A stretch of 64,000 bases of DNA from Pseudomonas sp. GV071 (GCF_003050835.1 NZ_QAOJ01000008.1:124001-188000); one strand, 5' to 3'; shown: positions 53,254-62,371, counted from the first letter of the stretch. Numbers and translations: made by a program. The notes: generated by a model not told the origin, from the letters alone.

Positions 53254-53751
53254 TTACTCGGCAACGATCTCGGCGCGCTCGATGATCACGTCATCAACCG
53301 GAACGTCCTGGTGGCCGGATTTCATGGTGGTGGCTACAGCGCGGATCTTGTTGACCACGTCCATGCCATCCACCACTTCGCCGAACACGGTGTAGCCCCA
53401 GCCTTGAACGGTCGGTGCGCTGTGGTCGAGGAAGTTGTTGTCGGAAACGTTGATGAAGAACTGCGCGGAGGCCGAATGTGGCTCCATGGTGCGGGCCATG
53501 GCCACGGTGCCAACCTTGTTGGAAAGACCGTTGTTGGCTTCATTCTTGATGGTGGCGCGGGTGGCTTTTTGCTTCATGCCTGGCTCGAAACCGCCGCCCT
53601 GGATCATGAAGTTGCTGATCACGCGGTGAAATACGGTGTTGTCGTAGTGACCAGCCTTAACGTACTCCTCGAAGTTGGCAACGGTTTCCGGTGCCTTGTC
53701 AGCGAACAGGTTCAGGGTGATGACGCCGTGGTTGGTGTGCAGCTTGATCAT
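53254..53751 (-). CDS. ppiB: Cytoplasmic peptidyl-prolyl cis-trans isomerase B
   Basis: 165 residues, cyclophilin fold. FHRVISNFMIQGGGF near 43-57, the catalytic Arg within it, and QFFINVSDN near 104. No signal peptide, so the cytoplasmic form. The ATG at 53751 matches PpiB N-termini; a GTG four codons upstream is less likely. Divergent from glnS. Confidence 0.94.
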   Translation of the reverse strand: MIKLHTNHGVITLNLFADKAPETVANFEEYVKAGHYDNTVFHRVISNFMIQGGGFEPGMKQKATRATIKNEANNGLSNKVGTVAMARTMEPHSASAQFFINVSDNNFLDHSAPTVQGWGYTVFGEVVDGMDVVNKIRAVATTMKSGHQDVPVDDVIIERAEIVAE

Positions 53752-53872
53752 GGGAAAATCCACTCTGTCGAGAAATTCGAAGGCCTGTCAGGGGGTTGAC
53801 AGCTTCGGCTATGATAAGCGCTTTGTTTTGGTCGGCCTACCCTGGCTGCGCACCTGTACGTTCAAGGATCCT

Positions 53873-55579
53873 ATGAGCAAGCCCACTCACGACTCCGCTG
53901 CTGTTCCCTCCGCTGATGGCAAAGCCGCCCCCGTTGTTCCTGCCAACTTCCTGCGTCAGATCGTTCAGGCTGACCTCGATTCCGGCAAGCACAGCAAGAT
54001 CGTTACCCGTTTCCCGCCGGAGCCCAACGGCTACCTGCACATTGGCCATGCCAAATCGATCTGCGTGAACTTCGGCCTGGCCGAGGAATTCGGTGGCGTG
54101 TGCAACCTGCGTTTCGACGACACCAACCCGGCCAAGGAAGACCAGGAATACATCGACGCAATCAAGAGCGACGTGCAGTGGCTGGGCTTCCAGTGGGACG
54201 GCGAGGTGCGTTACGCCTCGCAGTATTTCGACCAGTTGCACGATTGGGCCGTTGAGCTGATCAAGGCCGGCAACGCCTATGTCGACGACCTGAGCCCCGA
54301 GCAAGCCAAGGAATACCGCGGCAGCCTGACCGAGCCTGGCAAGAACAGCCCGTTCCGCGACCGTTCGGTTGAGGAAAACCTCGACCTGTTCGCGCGCATG
54401 AAAGCCGGTGAGTTCGAAGACGGCGCCCGCGTGCTGCGCGCCAAGATCGACATGGCTTCGCCGAACATGAACCTGCGCGACCCGATCCTCTATCGCATTC
54501 GTCACGCCCATCACCACCAGACCGGCGACACCTGGTGCATCTACCCGAACTACGACTTCACCCACGGTCAGTCGGACGCCATCGAAGGCATCACCCACTC
54601 GATCTGCACCCTCGAATTCGAAGGCCATCGCCCGCTGTACGAGTGGTTCCTGGAGCACCTGTCGGTGCCGGCCAACCCGCGTCAGTACGAGTTCTCGCGT
54701 CTGAACCTGAGCTACACCGTGACCAGCAAGCGCAAGCTCAAGCAACTGGTGGACGAGAAGCACGTGAATGGTTGGGATGACCCGCGCATGTCGACCCTGT
54801 CGGGCTTCCGCCGTCGCGGTTACACCGCAGGCTCGATTCGCAAGTTCTGCGAAATGATCGGCACCAACCGCTCCGACGGCATCGTCGATTTCGCCATGCT
54901 CGAATTCGCCATCCGTGACGACCTCGACCACAACGCCCCACGCGCCATGTGCGTGCTGCGTCCGTTGAAAGTGGTGATCACCAATTACCCGCAAGGTCAG
55001 GTCGAGAACCTCGAACTGCCCTGCCACCCGAAAAACGACATGGGCGTGCGCGCCTTGCCGTTCGAGCGCGAAATCTACATCGACCGCGACGACTTCATGG
55101 AAGAACCGCCAAAGGGCTACAAGCGCCTGGAACCGGGCGGTGAAGTACGCCTGCGCGGCAGCTACGTGATCCGTGCAGACGAGGCGATCAAAGACGCTGA
55201 CGGCAACATCGTCGAGCTGCGCTGCTCGTACGACCCCGACACCCTCGGCAAGAACCCCGAAGGCCGCAAGGTCAAAGGCGTGATCCACTGGGTGCCGGCC
55301 GCTGCCAGCGTCGAGTGCGAAGTGCGTTTGTACGACCGCCTGTTCCGCTCGCCAAGCCCGGAAAAAGCCGAAGAAGGCGCCAGCTTCCTCGACAACATCA
55401 ACCCCGATTCCCTGCAGGTGCTCACCGGTTGTCGTGCCGAGCCATCGTTGGCCAAGGCATTGCCGGAAGACCGTTTCCAGTTTGAGCGCGAAGGGTACTT
55501 CTGCGCCGATATCAAAGACTCGAAACCTGGTCAGCCGGTGTTCAACCGTACCGTGACCCTGCGTGATTCGTGGGCTTGA
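53873..55579 (+). CDS. glnS: Glutaminyl-tRNA synthetase
   Basis: 568 residues, class I. HIGH-type motif PPEPNGYLHIGHAKS near 45-59 and KMSKS-type VTSKRKLKQL near 285. Charges tRNA-Gln. ATG 53873 gives MSKPTHDSA; a longer frame is not conserved. It precedes cysS by 9 bp; the pair is conserved in Pseudomonas. Confidence 0.97.
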   Translation: MSKPTHDSAAVPSADGKAAPVVPANFLRQIVQADLDSGKHSKIVTRFPPEPNGYLHIGHAKSICVNFGLAEEFGGVCNLRFDDTNPAKEDQEYIDAIKSDVQWLGFQWDGEVRYASQYFDQLHDWAVELIKAGNAYVDDLSPEQAKEYRGSLTEPGKNSPFRDRSVEENLDLFARMKAGEFEDGARVLRAKIDMASPNMNLRDPILYRIRHAHHHQTGDTWCIYPNYDFTHGQSDAIEGITHSICTLEFEGHRPLYEWFLEHLSVPANPRQYEFSRLNLSYTVTSKRKLKQLVDEKHVNGWDDPRMSTLSGFRRRGYTAGSIRKFCEMIGTNRSDGIVDFAMLEFAIRDDLDHNAPRAMCVLRPLKVVITNYPQGQVENLELPCHPKNDMGVRALPFEREIYIDRDDFMEEPPKGYKRLEPGGEVRLRGSYVIRADEAIKDADGNIVELRCSYDPDTLGKNPEGRKVKGVIHWVPAAASVECEVRLYDRLFRSPSPEKAEEGASFLDNINPDSLQVLTGCRAEPSLAKALPEDRFQFEREGYFCADIKDSKPGQPVFNRTVTLRDSWA

Positions 55580-55588
55580 GGAATTAAC

Positions 55589-56971
55589 GTGCTTTCCATC
55601 TACAACACGCTGACCAAGACCAAGGCGCCGTTCAAGCCGCTCGATGGCAACAAGGTGCGCATGTACGTGTGCGGGATGACCGTATACGACTACTGCCACC
55701 TGGGCCACGGCCGCAGCATGGTGGCGTTCGACCTGATTACCCGCTGGTTGCGTTTCAGCGGCTATGACCTGACCTACGTGCGCAACATCACCGACATCGA
55801 CGACAAGATCATCAACCGCGCCCGCGACAACGGCGAGAGTTTTGATGCCCTGACCGCGCGCATGATCGATGCCATGCACGAAGACGAAGCCCGCTTGAAC
55901 ATCCAGAAGCCGGACATGGAACCGCGCGCCACCGACCATATCGATGGCATGCACGCGATGATCCAGACCCTGATCGACAAGGGCTACGCCTACGCGCCGG
56001 GCAACGGCGACGTGTACTACCGGGTCAATAAGTTCCTCGGCTACGGCAAGCTGTCGCGCAAGAAGGTCGAAGACCTGCGCATCGGCGCGCGTATCGAAGT
56101 GGACGAAGCCAAGGAAGATCCGCTCGATTTCGTTCTGTGGAAAGGCGTGAAGCCGGGCGAGCCAAGCTGGGAGTCGCCATGGGGCGCGGGCCGGCCGGGC
56201 TGGCATATCGAGTGCTCGGTGATGTCCACCTGCTGCCTGGGTGACACCTTCGACATCCACGGTGGCGGCAACGACCTGGAATTCCCGCACCACGAAAACG
56301 AGATCGCCCAGAGCGAGGCGGCCACCGGCAAGCCGTACGCCAACGCCTGGATGCATTGCGGCATGATCCGTATCAACGGCGAGAAGATGTCCAAGTCGTT
56401 GAACAACTTCTTCACCATCCGTGACGTGTTGGAAAAGTATCAGCCGGAAGTGGTGCGCTACCTGTTGGTGTCCAGCCACTATCGCAGCTCGATCAACTAT
56501 TCCGAAGATAACCTCAAGGAAGCCAAAGGCGCGCTGGAGCGGTTCTACCACGCGCTGAAAGGCCTGCCGTCGGTACCGGCTGCCGGTGGCGAGGCGTTTG
56601 TCGAGCGCTTTGCCGCGGCGATGAACGACGACTTCGGCACTCCCGAAGCCTGCGCCGTGCTGTTCGAGATGGTGCGCGAGATCAACCGCCTGCGCGACAG
56701 CGACAGCAACGCCGCTGCCGGTCTGGCGGCGCGCCTGAAAGAGCTGGCCAGCGTGCTCGGCGTGCTGCAGATGGAGCCGGATGACTTCCTGCGTGCCGGG
56801 GCTGAAGGCAAGGTCGACGCGGCACAAGTGGACGCACTGATTGCCGCACGCCTGCAGGCACGTGCCGACAAGAACTGGGGCGAGTCCGACCGCATCCGTG
56901 ACGAGCTCACGGCCATGGGCGTGGTGCTGGAAGACGGTAAGGGCGGTACGACCTGGCGCTTGGCTGATTGA
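55589..56971 (+). CDS. cysS: Cysteinyl-tRNA synthetase
   Basis: 460 residues, class I. Zinc Cys and HIGH-type motif in CGMTVYDYCHLGHGRSM near 28-44, further ligands WHIECS and HHENEIAQ, and KMSKS in GEKMSKSLNN. GTG start with GAGGA upstream, spacing 6-7. Terminator 17 nt after the stop. Confidence 0.97.
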   Translation: MLSIYNTLTKTKAPFKPLDGNKVRMYVCGMTVYDYCHLGHGRSMVAFDLITRWLRFSGYDLTYVRNITDIDDKIINRARDNGESFDALTARMIDAMHEDEARLNIQKPDMEPRATDHIDGMHAMIQTLIDKGYAYAPGNGDVYYRVNKFLGYGKLSRKKVEDLRIGARIEVDEAKEDPLDFVLWKGVKPGEPSWESPWGAGRPGWHIECSVMSTCCLGDTFDIHGGGNDLEFPHHENEIAQSEAATGKPYANAWMHCGMIRINGEKMSKSLNNFFTIRDVLEKYQPEVVRYLLVSSHYRSSINYSEDNLKEAKGALERFYHALKGLPSVPAAGGEAFVERFAAAMNDDFGTPEACAVLFEMVREINRLRDSDSNAAAGLAARLKELASVLGVLQMEPDDFLRAGAEGKVDAAQVDALIAARLQARADKNWGESDRIRDELTAMGVVLEDGKGGTTWRLAD

Positions 56972-56987
56972 TGGTTTGCCCGTGAAC

Positions 56988-57016
56988 AAAAAGCCCGCCG
57001 AATTGGCGGGCTTTTT
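56988..57016 (+). terminator. Terminator after cysS
   Basis: AAAAAGCCCGCC / GGCGGGCTTTTT with a 5-nt loop. Confidence 0.9.
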
Positions 57017-57027
57017 GTTGCCGGTCT

Positions 57028-57107
57028 GTTGGGCTTCGCCTTTGGCTCAACCCAACCTACGGTCGTGCTCAATTACGTAGGTTGGGTTGAGCGTAGCGAA
57101 GCCCAAC
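57028..57107. repeat. GTAGGTTGGG-family inverted repeat (copy B)
   Basis: Left 57028-57060 and right 57077-57107, differing by small changes in the middle of the arms. It is a second complete copy of the element at 5036-5111, between cysS and oprD. Confidence 0.8.
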
Positions 57108-57122
57108 GTGCCGAGTACAGGC

Positions 57123-58427
57123 TTACCACAACCCCACCGTATAACTCACGATCAAGCGGTTCTCATCCAGGTCATTGCCAAAGTTCGAGCGTGCCGTGGC
57201 GTTACGCCATTTCACGCCGACGTTTTTCAGCGGGCCGTCCTGAACGATGTAGCCGATATCCATATTGCGTTCCCACTCTTTGCCGTCGTTGGCGCCACCG
57301 ACGCGGTCGACGTCGTCGCCGTTGAGGTAGCGGGTCATGAAGGTCAGGCCGGGAATGCCGATGGCGGCGAAGTTGTAGTCGTAGCGCAACTGCCAGGACT
57401 TTTCATCCTTGGCGGCAAAGTCGCCGATCTGCACGTAGTTGACAAGGAACGGGTCGGTAACGTTGACGTAGGCAAAGCCGGTGTCGCCGCTCATGCGCTG
57501 GTAGCCGGCGCCAAAGGCATGGCCGCCGAGGCTGTAGGTGAACATGGCGCCGAAGGCCTTGTTGTCGACGTTGCTGTGGCTGCCGTCATCGGTGGAGCGG
57601 GCGTAGCGGATGTCGGATTTCAGCGACTGCTTGTCAGCCAGTGGGAGCACATGGGTCAGGTTGACGATGTGCTGCTTGTAGAACTCGTCGAGGTTGCCGT
57701 AGCTATAGGCGGTGGTGAGCTGGTCGTTCCACTTGTAACTGCCGCTGGCGAAGTTGAATTCGTCGCTGGTGAGGCCGGCCGTGGTGACGATGCCGCGCCG
57801 ACCGCCGCCATTGATGACCATTTCTTCGTAGTCGGACGAGTCGCGGTAGTTCACCCGTTTCAGCTGGCCGGCATCCAGGGTCAGGTTGTCGATGTCCAGC
57901 GAGCTGAGCTGGCCGCCCTGGAAGACTTGCGGCAGCAGGCGCGAGTCGTTGGCTTGCAGCACGGGCAGCTTGGGCGCCAGAGTGCCGACTTTGAGAATGG
58001 TCTTCGAGGCTTTCAGTTTCGCTGTCACCCCCGCATCGCCATAACTGTCCTGCGCCCGGCCGGTTTCCCGATCCACCTGCAGCAACTGAGTACCGGTACG
58101 GCCACGGCCCGAATCCAGCTTCACCCCCAGGGTGCCGAGGGCATCAACGCCAACGCCCACCGTGCCATCGGTGTAACCCGACTCGTAGCGCAGCAGAAAG
58201 CCCTGCGCCCATTCCTCCGACTTGCTGCGAAATTCGCCAGGCTTGCCGGTAACGCCCGGCGGGTTGGGGCTGCCGTCCTGGCGGTAATCGCGGTTCATGT
58301 AGAAGTTGCGCAGCTCGAGGCTGGCTTTGCTGTCTTTGATGAAATCGGCGTGGGCAATGTTTGGAAGGGACAACGAAACGCCAACGGCAGCCAGGGCGAC
58401 TGCGTGGGCGAGGGGAGCTTTGCTCAT
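57123..58427 (-). CDS. OprD-family outer-membrane porin
   Basis: 434 residues. Signal peptide ending NIAHA before DFIKDSKASLELRNFYMNRDYR, the conserved OprD start. Eighteen-strand barrel pattern, with FASGSYKWND and FMTRYLNG typical of the family. The C-terminus is VGLW. OprD-family channels take up carboxylates, amino acids or small peptides; which cannot be told. AACAATAA directly before the ATG is a perfect Hfq/Crc motif. Confidence 0.92.
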   Translation of the reverse strand: MSKAPLAHAVALAAVGVSLSLPNIAHADFIKDSKASLELRNFYMNRDYRQDGSPNPPGVTGKPGEFRSKSEEWAQGFLLRYESGYTDGTVGVGVDALGTLGVKLDSGRGRTGTQLLQVDRETGRAQDSYGDAGVTAKLKASKTILKVGTLAPKLPVLQANDSRLLPQVFQGGQLSSLDIDNLTLDAGQLKRVNYRDSSDYEEMVINGGGRRGIVTTAGLTSDEFNFASGSYKWNDQLTTAYSYGNLDEFYKQHIVNLTHVLPLADKQSLKSDIRYARSTDDGSHSNVDNKAFGAMFTYSLGGHAFGAGYQRMSGDTGFAYVNVTDPFLVNYVQIGDFAAKDEKSWQLRYDYNFAAIGIPGLTFMTRYLNGDDVDRVGGANDGKEWERNMDIGYIVQDGPLKNVGVKWRNATARSNFGNDLDENRLIVSYTVGLW

Positions 58428-58554
58428 TATTGTTTTCTCCTCGTGTGGGTATCGGTCGGTGGTGGTGTGACCGATTTGTTACCGCGTATGAATCTAAGCA
58501 CGAGGAAATGCCCAACGCCCTTTAGACCTTAGTCTGCCGGGCGTTGGCGCCGCT

Positions 58555-59442
58555 TCACTGGACCCAGTGCGGGTAATAGCCGAGGGTGTCCTGCACCGCT
58601 GCGTCGTGGGCGGGCACGATGGTCAGCTGCGGGTTGTTCTGCGCCAGATCGTGCACAATTTGCAGCACGTTAGCTGTCTGTTCGCGGTCGTTGTCGACCA
58701 TTCTGCGGCTGAGCCAGAATTTTTCATGGGGGCCGGTAAAACCTTCCAGGCGCCAGCTGGCATCGCCGGTGAAAAAGAACCGCCGCCCGTCGTCCAGGGT
58801 CAGAAACAGGCCCACCGAGCCCGGCGTATGACCACGCAGCGACACCAGCACCAGGCTGCCATCGCCAAACAGATCGAGGCTGTCGCTAAAACCCATGAAG
58901 GGGTGGGGTTCCAGTTCATAGGGGTGCCACAGCACCTTGTGCTTGAACTGGCTGGGCAGCACGGCTGGCGGGGTGGAGATATGGCTGAAGTCGATATCGT
59001 CATAGGGTGCCCAAACCGGCACTTCGGGGTAGTCCACCAGCCCCGAGGCGTGGTCCCAGTGCACGTGGGACAGCAGGATCCGGTCGATTTTGATCCCGTC
59101 GCGGTCGAGCTGATCGCGTGTCGGGGTCACCGCGCCGTACTGCAGCAGCGGTTTGTCCCAGGCCGGCATTTCCTCGAACTGGCTGTCCACCTGCCGGCCC
59201 AGGCCCGTGTCGAATAGCAGGGTAGCGGCGTGGTGCTGGATCAACACTGCGGTGTGGTTGACCTTGACCTTGTCGGTCCAACTGCCACCGGCATAGGTGA
59301 AGGCGTCCAGGGTTTCGGTTTGTGCGGTTTTCACCAGGCTGAAGCGCAGGCCGTCAGCGAAGCTGGGCAGGCTCAACAACATCAGCAGGACCATGGCAGG
59401 GCCTCTGGGCATCACAGAAAGACGCATAACGGTATCGCTCAT
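58555..59442 (-). CDS. Exported MBL-fold metallohydrolase
   Basis: 295 residues. Signal peptide (VLLMLLSLPSFADG). Metallo-beta-lactamase motif HVHWDHASG near 142-150, then GHTPGS near 225, TGDASW and an HD near the end. Similar exported enzymes hydrolyse lactones or other esters; substrate unknown. Start ATG 59442 or, five codons later, 59427. Divergent from a TetR gene, with a palindrome over the predicted promoter. Confidence 0.85.
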   Translation of the reverse strand: MSDTVMRLSVMPRGPAMVLLMLLSLPSFADGLRFSLVKTAQTETLDAFTYAGGSWTDKVKVNHTAVLIQHHAATLLFDTGLGRQVDSQFEEMPAWDKPLLQYGAVTPTRDQLDRDGIKIDRILLSHVHWDHASGLVDYPEVPVWAPYDDIDFSHISTPPAVLPSQFKHKVLWHPYELEPHPFMGFSDSLDLFGDGSLVLVSLRGHTPGSVGLFLTLDDGRRFFFTGDASWRLEGFTGPHEKFWLSRRMVDNDREQTANVLQIVHDLAQNNPQLTIVPAHDAAVQDTLGYYPHWVQ

Positions 59443-59469
59443 GTTGTTGTGGTGTGGATTGGATGTTAA

Positions 59470-59483
59470 ACAGACAGGTCTGT
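59470..59483. promoter_or_regulatory. TetR-type operator ACAGAC-N2-GTCTGT
   Basis: Perfect 6-bp arms between the divergent hydrolase and TetR genes. On the minus strand TTGTCG, 18 bp, CTATAC forms a promoter for the hydrolase whose -10 overlaps the palindrome. Confidence 0.6.
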
Positions 59484-59588
59484 ATAGTTCAAGCGAAAGT
59501 TTTCCCGACAAATCTTCGCCAGGGGCGGCGAGCGTCTTTCAGCGGTTGGCGAGGCCCGCGCATAATGGCGGCCCTCAGGAGGCCTTAC

Positions 59589-60152
59589 ATGGCAGCAAGC
59601 AAACGCGAGCAATTGATCGAAACCGCCCTGTCGCTGTTCAATCGGGTGGGCTATCACGCCACCGGCATCGACCGCATCCTGGCCGAGTCGGGGGTGGCGA
59701 AAATGACCCTGTATAACCACTTCAAATCCAAGGACGAGCTGATCGTTGCCGCCCTGGAATCGCGCTTTGCCGAGATACGCCAGCGCCTGGATTTTGCCCG
59801 CGACCATGCCGAGCCGCGGGCTGCGGTGCTGGGTGCCTTTGATGGGTTGCAACGCTGGCTGCAGCAGGACGATTTCTGCGGCTGCCTGTTTGCCAGTGCT
59901 GCCGCGGAGTTTTCTGATCGCAGCCACCCGGTGCACCAACAGGCGGCTGCGCAGAAGCGCTATTTCGCCGCCTATTTCGAAGACGCGTTGCAGCGCCTGG
60001 GTGTGGCCAAGCCCGAGGTGCTGGCGCGCCAGCTGCAGTTTCTGTTCGAAGGCGCGGTTGACATGGCGCACCTGCAAGGCCCCGACCAGCAGGCAGCCGA
60101 AGCTAAAGCAGCGGCTCTGGTGCTATTGGCCGCGGCGGGAGTTGCCAGCTAA
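59589..60152 (+). CDS. TetR-family transcriptional regulator
   Basis: 187 residues. HTH near 25-46 (IDRILAESGVAKMTLYNHF). C-terminal helical domain with DDFCGCLFASAA and PVHQQAAAQKRYF, a pattern of the YxaF-like TetR subgroup. ATG 59589 has AGGAGG upstream. Presumed repressor of the divergent hydrolase and of itself through the ACAGAC-N2-GTCTGT site. Confidence 0.88.
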   Translation: MAASKREQLIETALSLFNRVGYHATGIDRILAESGVAKMTLYNHFKSKDELIVAALESRFAEIRQRLDFARDHAEPRAAVLGAFDGLQRWLQQDDFCGCLFASAAAEFSDRSHPVHQQAAAQKRYFAAYFEDALQRLGVAKPEVLARQLQFLFEGAVDMAHLQGPDQQAAEAKAAALVLLAAAGVAS

Positions 60153-60261
60153 ATTTTCTGTGGTTGGCGTAGGACCATCTGTCGGGCGTATGGCGAAATG
60201 CCCTCAACTTTCCCAGGGGGCTGCCGTCAACCTTGCAGATGTCCTGTCGAGGAAAACGACC

Positions 60262-61395
60262 ATGGCTACTTCATCTACTGCCTTTCTGCCCGCCAACTTG
60301 CGTACTGGCAATGTCGGCAACGCGTCTACCACCAGCGGTTCCATTGATCCGCAGAAAACCCTGGCCAATCGCCTGGCCGACAAGTTGGGCCTCAAGGCCG
60401 GCGACTTGAGTGGCAAGGCCAGTGACTACACGCCCGACAAAGTCTCCGAACGCATTCTCGGCTTCGTCGAGGGCAGCATCAAAGCCAAGGCCGCCTCCGG
60501 CGCCGACCCGGCCGAGCTGCAAGACATGCTCGAGCAGGCGCGTAAAGGCGTGGAGCAGGGCTTTGCCGAAGCGAAGAAAATTCTTGATGGCCTGGGAGTG
60601 CTGGGCGGCAAGATCGCCAGCGACATCGACGAGACCTACAACAAAATCACTGCGGGTCTGGACAAGCTCGGCGAAAGCCTCGGCGTACCGTCGTCCGGCT
60701 CCAGCGATGGCGCTGACAGCACCACCTCGATCACTGGCGATTACAGCAACCGCAACTACCAGGCACAGGCGCAGAGCTTCAACCTCGACCTGACCACCCT
60801 GGAAGGCGACAAGATCAGTATCAAGGCGGCTAACGCTGCGTCCAGCGACAGTACCTCGTCCGCAGACGGCAGTTCGTCTTCGACCAAGACCATTCAGGTT
60901 GCGGGTTATTCGGTGGAAGTGGATGGCGATCTCAACGATCAAGAGATGGCTTCGCTAAAGGACCTGTTCAGCAAAGTCTCGGACATCTCCGATAAGTTCT
61001 ATTCCGGTGATCTGCAGGGCGCGTTCGACCAGGCGGTGAAGCTGGATATCAACGGCACCCAGCTGGCTACTATGTCGCTGAACATGACCACCGCCAGCGT
61101 GCGCGCCACCGAAACCTACGGCTCAGTCGCCGGTGGCAGCAAAGCCGGGGCGAGCAACAGTGCCCTGCAGGACTACGCGAAGAGTCTGGTGGACGGGCTG
61201 CAGACCGCCAGTGGGCTGTCCGACGACCCGGCGAAAACCATGTCCGATCTGCTCAAAGGCGCGTTCAGTCTGGACGATCGCTTCGACCAGGAGGATCTGG
61301 ACAAGGCGCAGACGCTCAACGACCGTCTGCTCAGTGGCCTCAAAGGCCTGATCACCCCGCAAACCCAGACTAACGCCGCTGCCAGCGACGAGTGA
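60262..61395 (+). CDS. DUF5610 protein
   Basis: 377 residues, no signal peptide or membrane segment, poor in Cys and His. Starts MATSSTAFLPANLRTG; residues about 55-100 (VSERILGFVEGSIKAKA, QARKGVEQGFAEAKKIL) match DUF5610. A Ser/Asp-rich low-complexity linker lies near 145-215. Function unknown; some relatives are linked to secretion. It ends just before a hairpin that overlaps the next gene's ribosome-binding site. Confidence 0.8.
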   Translation: MATSSTAFLPANLRTGNVGNASTTSGSIDPQKTLANRLADKLGLKAGDLSGKASDYTPDKVSERILGFVEGSIKAKAASGADPAELQDMLEQARKGVEQGFAEAKKILDGLGVLGGKIASDIDETYNKITAGLDKLGESLGVPSSGSSDGADSTTSITGDYSNRNYQAQAQSFNLDLTTLEGDKISIKAANAASSDSTSSADGSSSSTKTIQVAGYSVEVDGDLNDQEMASLKDLFSKVSDISDKFYSGDLQGAFDQAVKLDINGTQLATMSLNMTTASVRATETYGSVAGGSKAGASNSALQDYAKSLVDGLQTASGLSDDPAKTMSDLLKGAFSLDDRFDQEDLDKAQTLNDRLLSGLKGLITPQTQTNAAASDE

Positions 61396-61405
61396 GTCGG
61401 CTAAA

Positions 61406-61433
61406 CTGCGCCTCAACATTTTTTGAGGCGCAG
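61406..61433 (+). promoter_or_regulatory. Hairpin covering the ribosome-binding site of the glutaredoxin-like gene
   Basis: Arms CTGCGCCTCAA and TTGAGGCGCAG (11 bp, perfect) with a 6-nt loop. GAGG, the SD of the gene starting at 61436, lies in the right arm. There is no T-run. Confidence 0.6.
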
Positions 61434-61435
61434 TC

Positions 61436-61672
61436 ATGCTTCCCGAATGCCAATTGTTCGGCACCCTAGGTTGTCATCTCTGTGAAGTGGCCGAAGCGTT
61501 GCTGATGCCCTTTGTCGAGCACGGGCTGCTGGTCGAGCTGGTGGATATCGGCGACGACGAAGCGCAGGTGGAAATCTACGGCCTGCGCATTCCGGTGCTG
61601 CGCCGCTGCGACACGGGCGCGGAGCTGAACTGGCCGTTCGAGGCTGACCAGGTCGTGGCGTTTCTGCGCTAA
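61436..61672 (+). CDS. Glutaredoxin-like protein (DUF836)
   Basis: 78 residues, thioredoxin fold with the CHLC active site near residue 13 and the cis-Pro in LRIPVLRR. Small thiol-redox protein; partner unknown. The gene follows the DUF5610 gene by 40 bp, and its ribosome-binding site is in a hairpin. Confidence 0.88.
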   Translation: MLPECQLFGTLGCHLCEVAEALLMPFVEHGLLVELVDIGDDEAQVEIYGLRIPVLRRCDTGAELNWPFEADQVVAFLR

Positions 61673-61675
61673 CGC

Positions 61676-61867
61676 TTAGTCGTCGTCCTTTTCGCCACGG
61701 CGGCGTGGTGGCGGAGGAGTGTCTTCGAAAACTTCGGCCACTTCGCAGGCCATTTTCTCGCTGGGCAACGGTCCGGCAACTTGCTCGCCAGAGCTTGCAC
61801 ACACCCACCAATTACCGGCGCCGATCTGCTTGATCACATAACCGTTTACGGTTTTTTCTGCGCTCAT
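61676..61867 (-). CDS. Small conserved hypothetical protein
   Basis: 63 residues, MSAEKTVNGYVIKQIGAGNWWVC and an acidic/Pro-Arg tail. No family known to me. The ordinary codon use and convergent position to the glutaredoxin-like gene (3-bp gap) support it as real. Confidence 0.65.
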   Translation of the reverse strand: MSAEKTVNGYVIKQIGAGNWWVCASSGEQVAGPLPSEKMACEVAEVFEDTPPPPRRRGEKDDD

Positions 61868-61936
61868 GTTTATTCTCGATAAAGGAAAGATTGGGCTGGT
61901 TTCGCCGTGTTCATTAAAGGCGAAAACGCGGCCAAT

Positions 61937-61964
61937 AAAAAACCCGCCAAGAGGGCGGGTTTTT
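61937..61964 (-). terminator. Terminator of tRNA-Pro
   Basis: AAAAAACCCGCC / GGCGGGTTTTT; 8 nt beyond the tRNA 3' end on the minus strand, where the stem ends in T6. Confidence 0.9.
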
Positions 61965-61971
61965 CAGGGAT

Positions 61972-62048
61972 TGGTCGGAGAGACAGGATTCGAACCTGCG
62001 ACCTTCTCGTCCCGAACGAGACGCGCTACCAAGCTGCGCTACACTCCG
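61972..62048 (-). tRNA. tRNA-Pro (anticodon CGG)
   Basis: 77-nt cloverleaf with encoded CCA. The anticodon stem CTCGT/ACGAG encloses the loop with CGG; GGTTCGAATCC is the T-loop. The acceptor stem has one T-T mismatch. Confidence 0.95.
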
Positions 62049-62149
62049 AATGACGCCAGATTTTACTGAAAAAGTTTTAGCGCACAAGGGGTTAGCCAGA
62101 AAATTTTGTTATTCGGGCCAGCCCCTTTTGCCGCAACTGGGGGCGCCCC

Positions 62150-62371
62150 TCAGAGTTCCTTGACGGTACGGACCTGGTCTTTATTGACCTTGGTGCGTTT
62201 GCCATCCAACTGCTCGAATTCGTAGAAACCGGAGTCGCTGTCGTATTCCGGTTGGTCGACGGTCTGGATCTCGCGACCATCGTTCAGAGTGATCACCGAG
62301 GGCGAAGAGCAGCCGGCGAGAGCGACAAGGCCAAAGGCCAAAGCAAAGGCGGGAATGATCCGCTGGTTCAT
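62150..62371 (-). CDS. YgdI/YgdR-family lipoprotein (DUF903)
   Basis: 73 residues. Lipobox LAGC, then the small SH3-like domain with VITLNDGREIQT and GFYEFEQLDGK. A short outer-membrane lipoprotein, function unknown. It is single, between tRNA-Pro and mobA. Confidence 0.88.
   Translation of the reverse strand: MNQRIIPAFALAFGLVALAGCSSPSVITLNDGREIQTVDQPEYDSDSGFYEFEQLDGKRTKVNKDQVRTVKEL

Noticed and set aside
53795..53815. TTGACA / TATGAT promoter before glnS
   Set aside because: The two hexamers are only 8 bp apart, too close to be used together.
53837..56989. About 1050-codon open frame opposite glnS-cysS
   Set aside because: Shadow of two well-defined synthetase genes in high-GC DNA; product is compositionally odd and unlike any protein.
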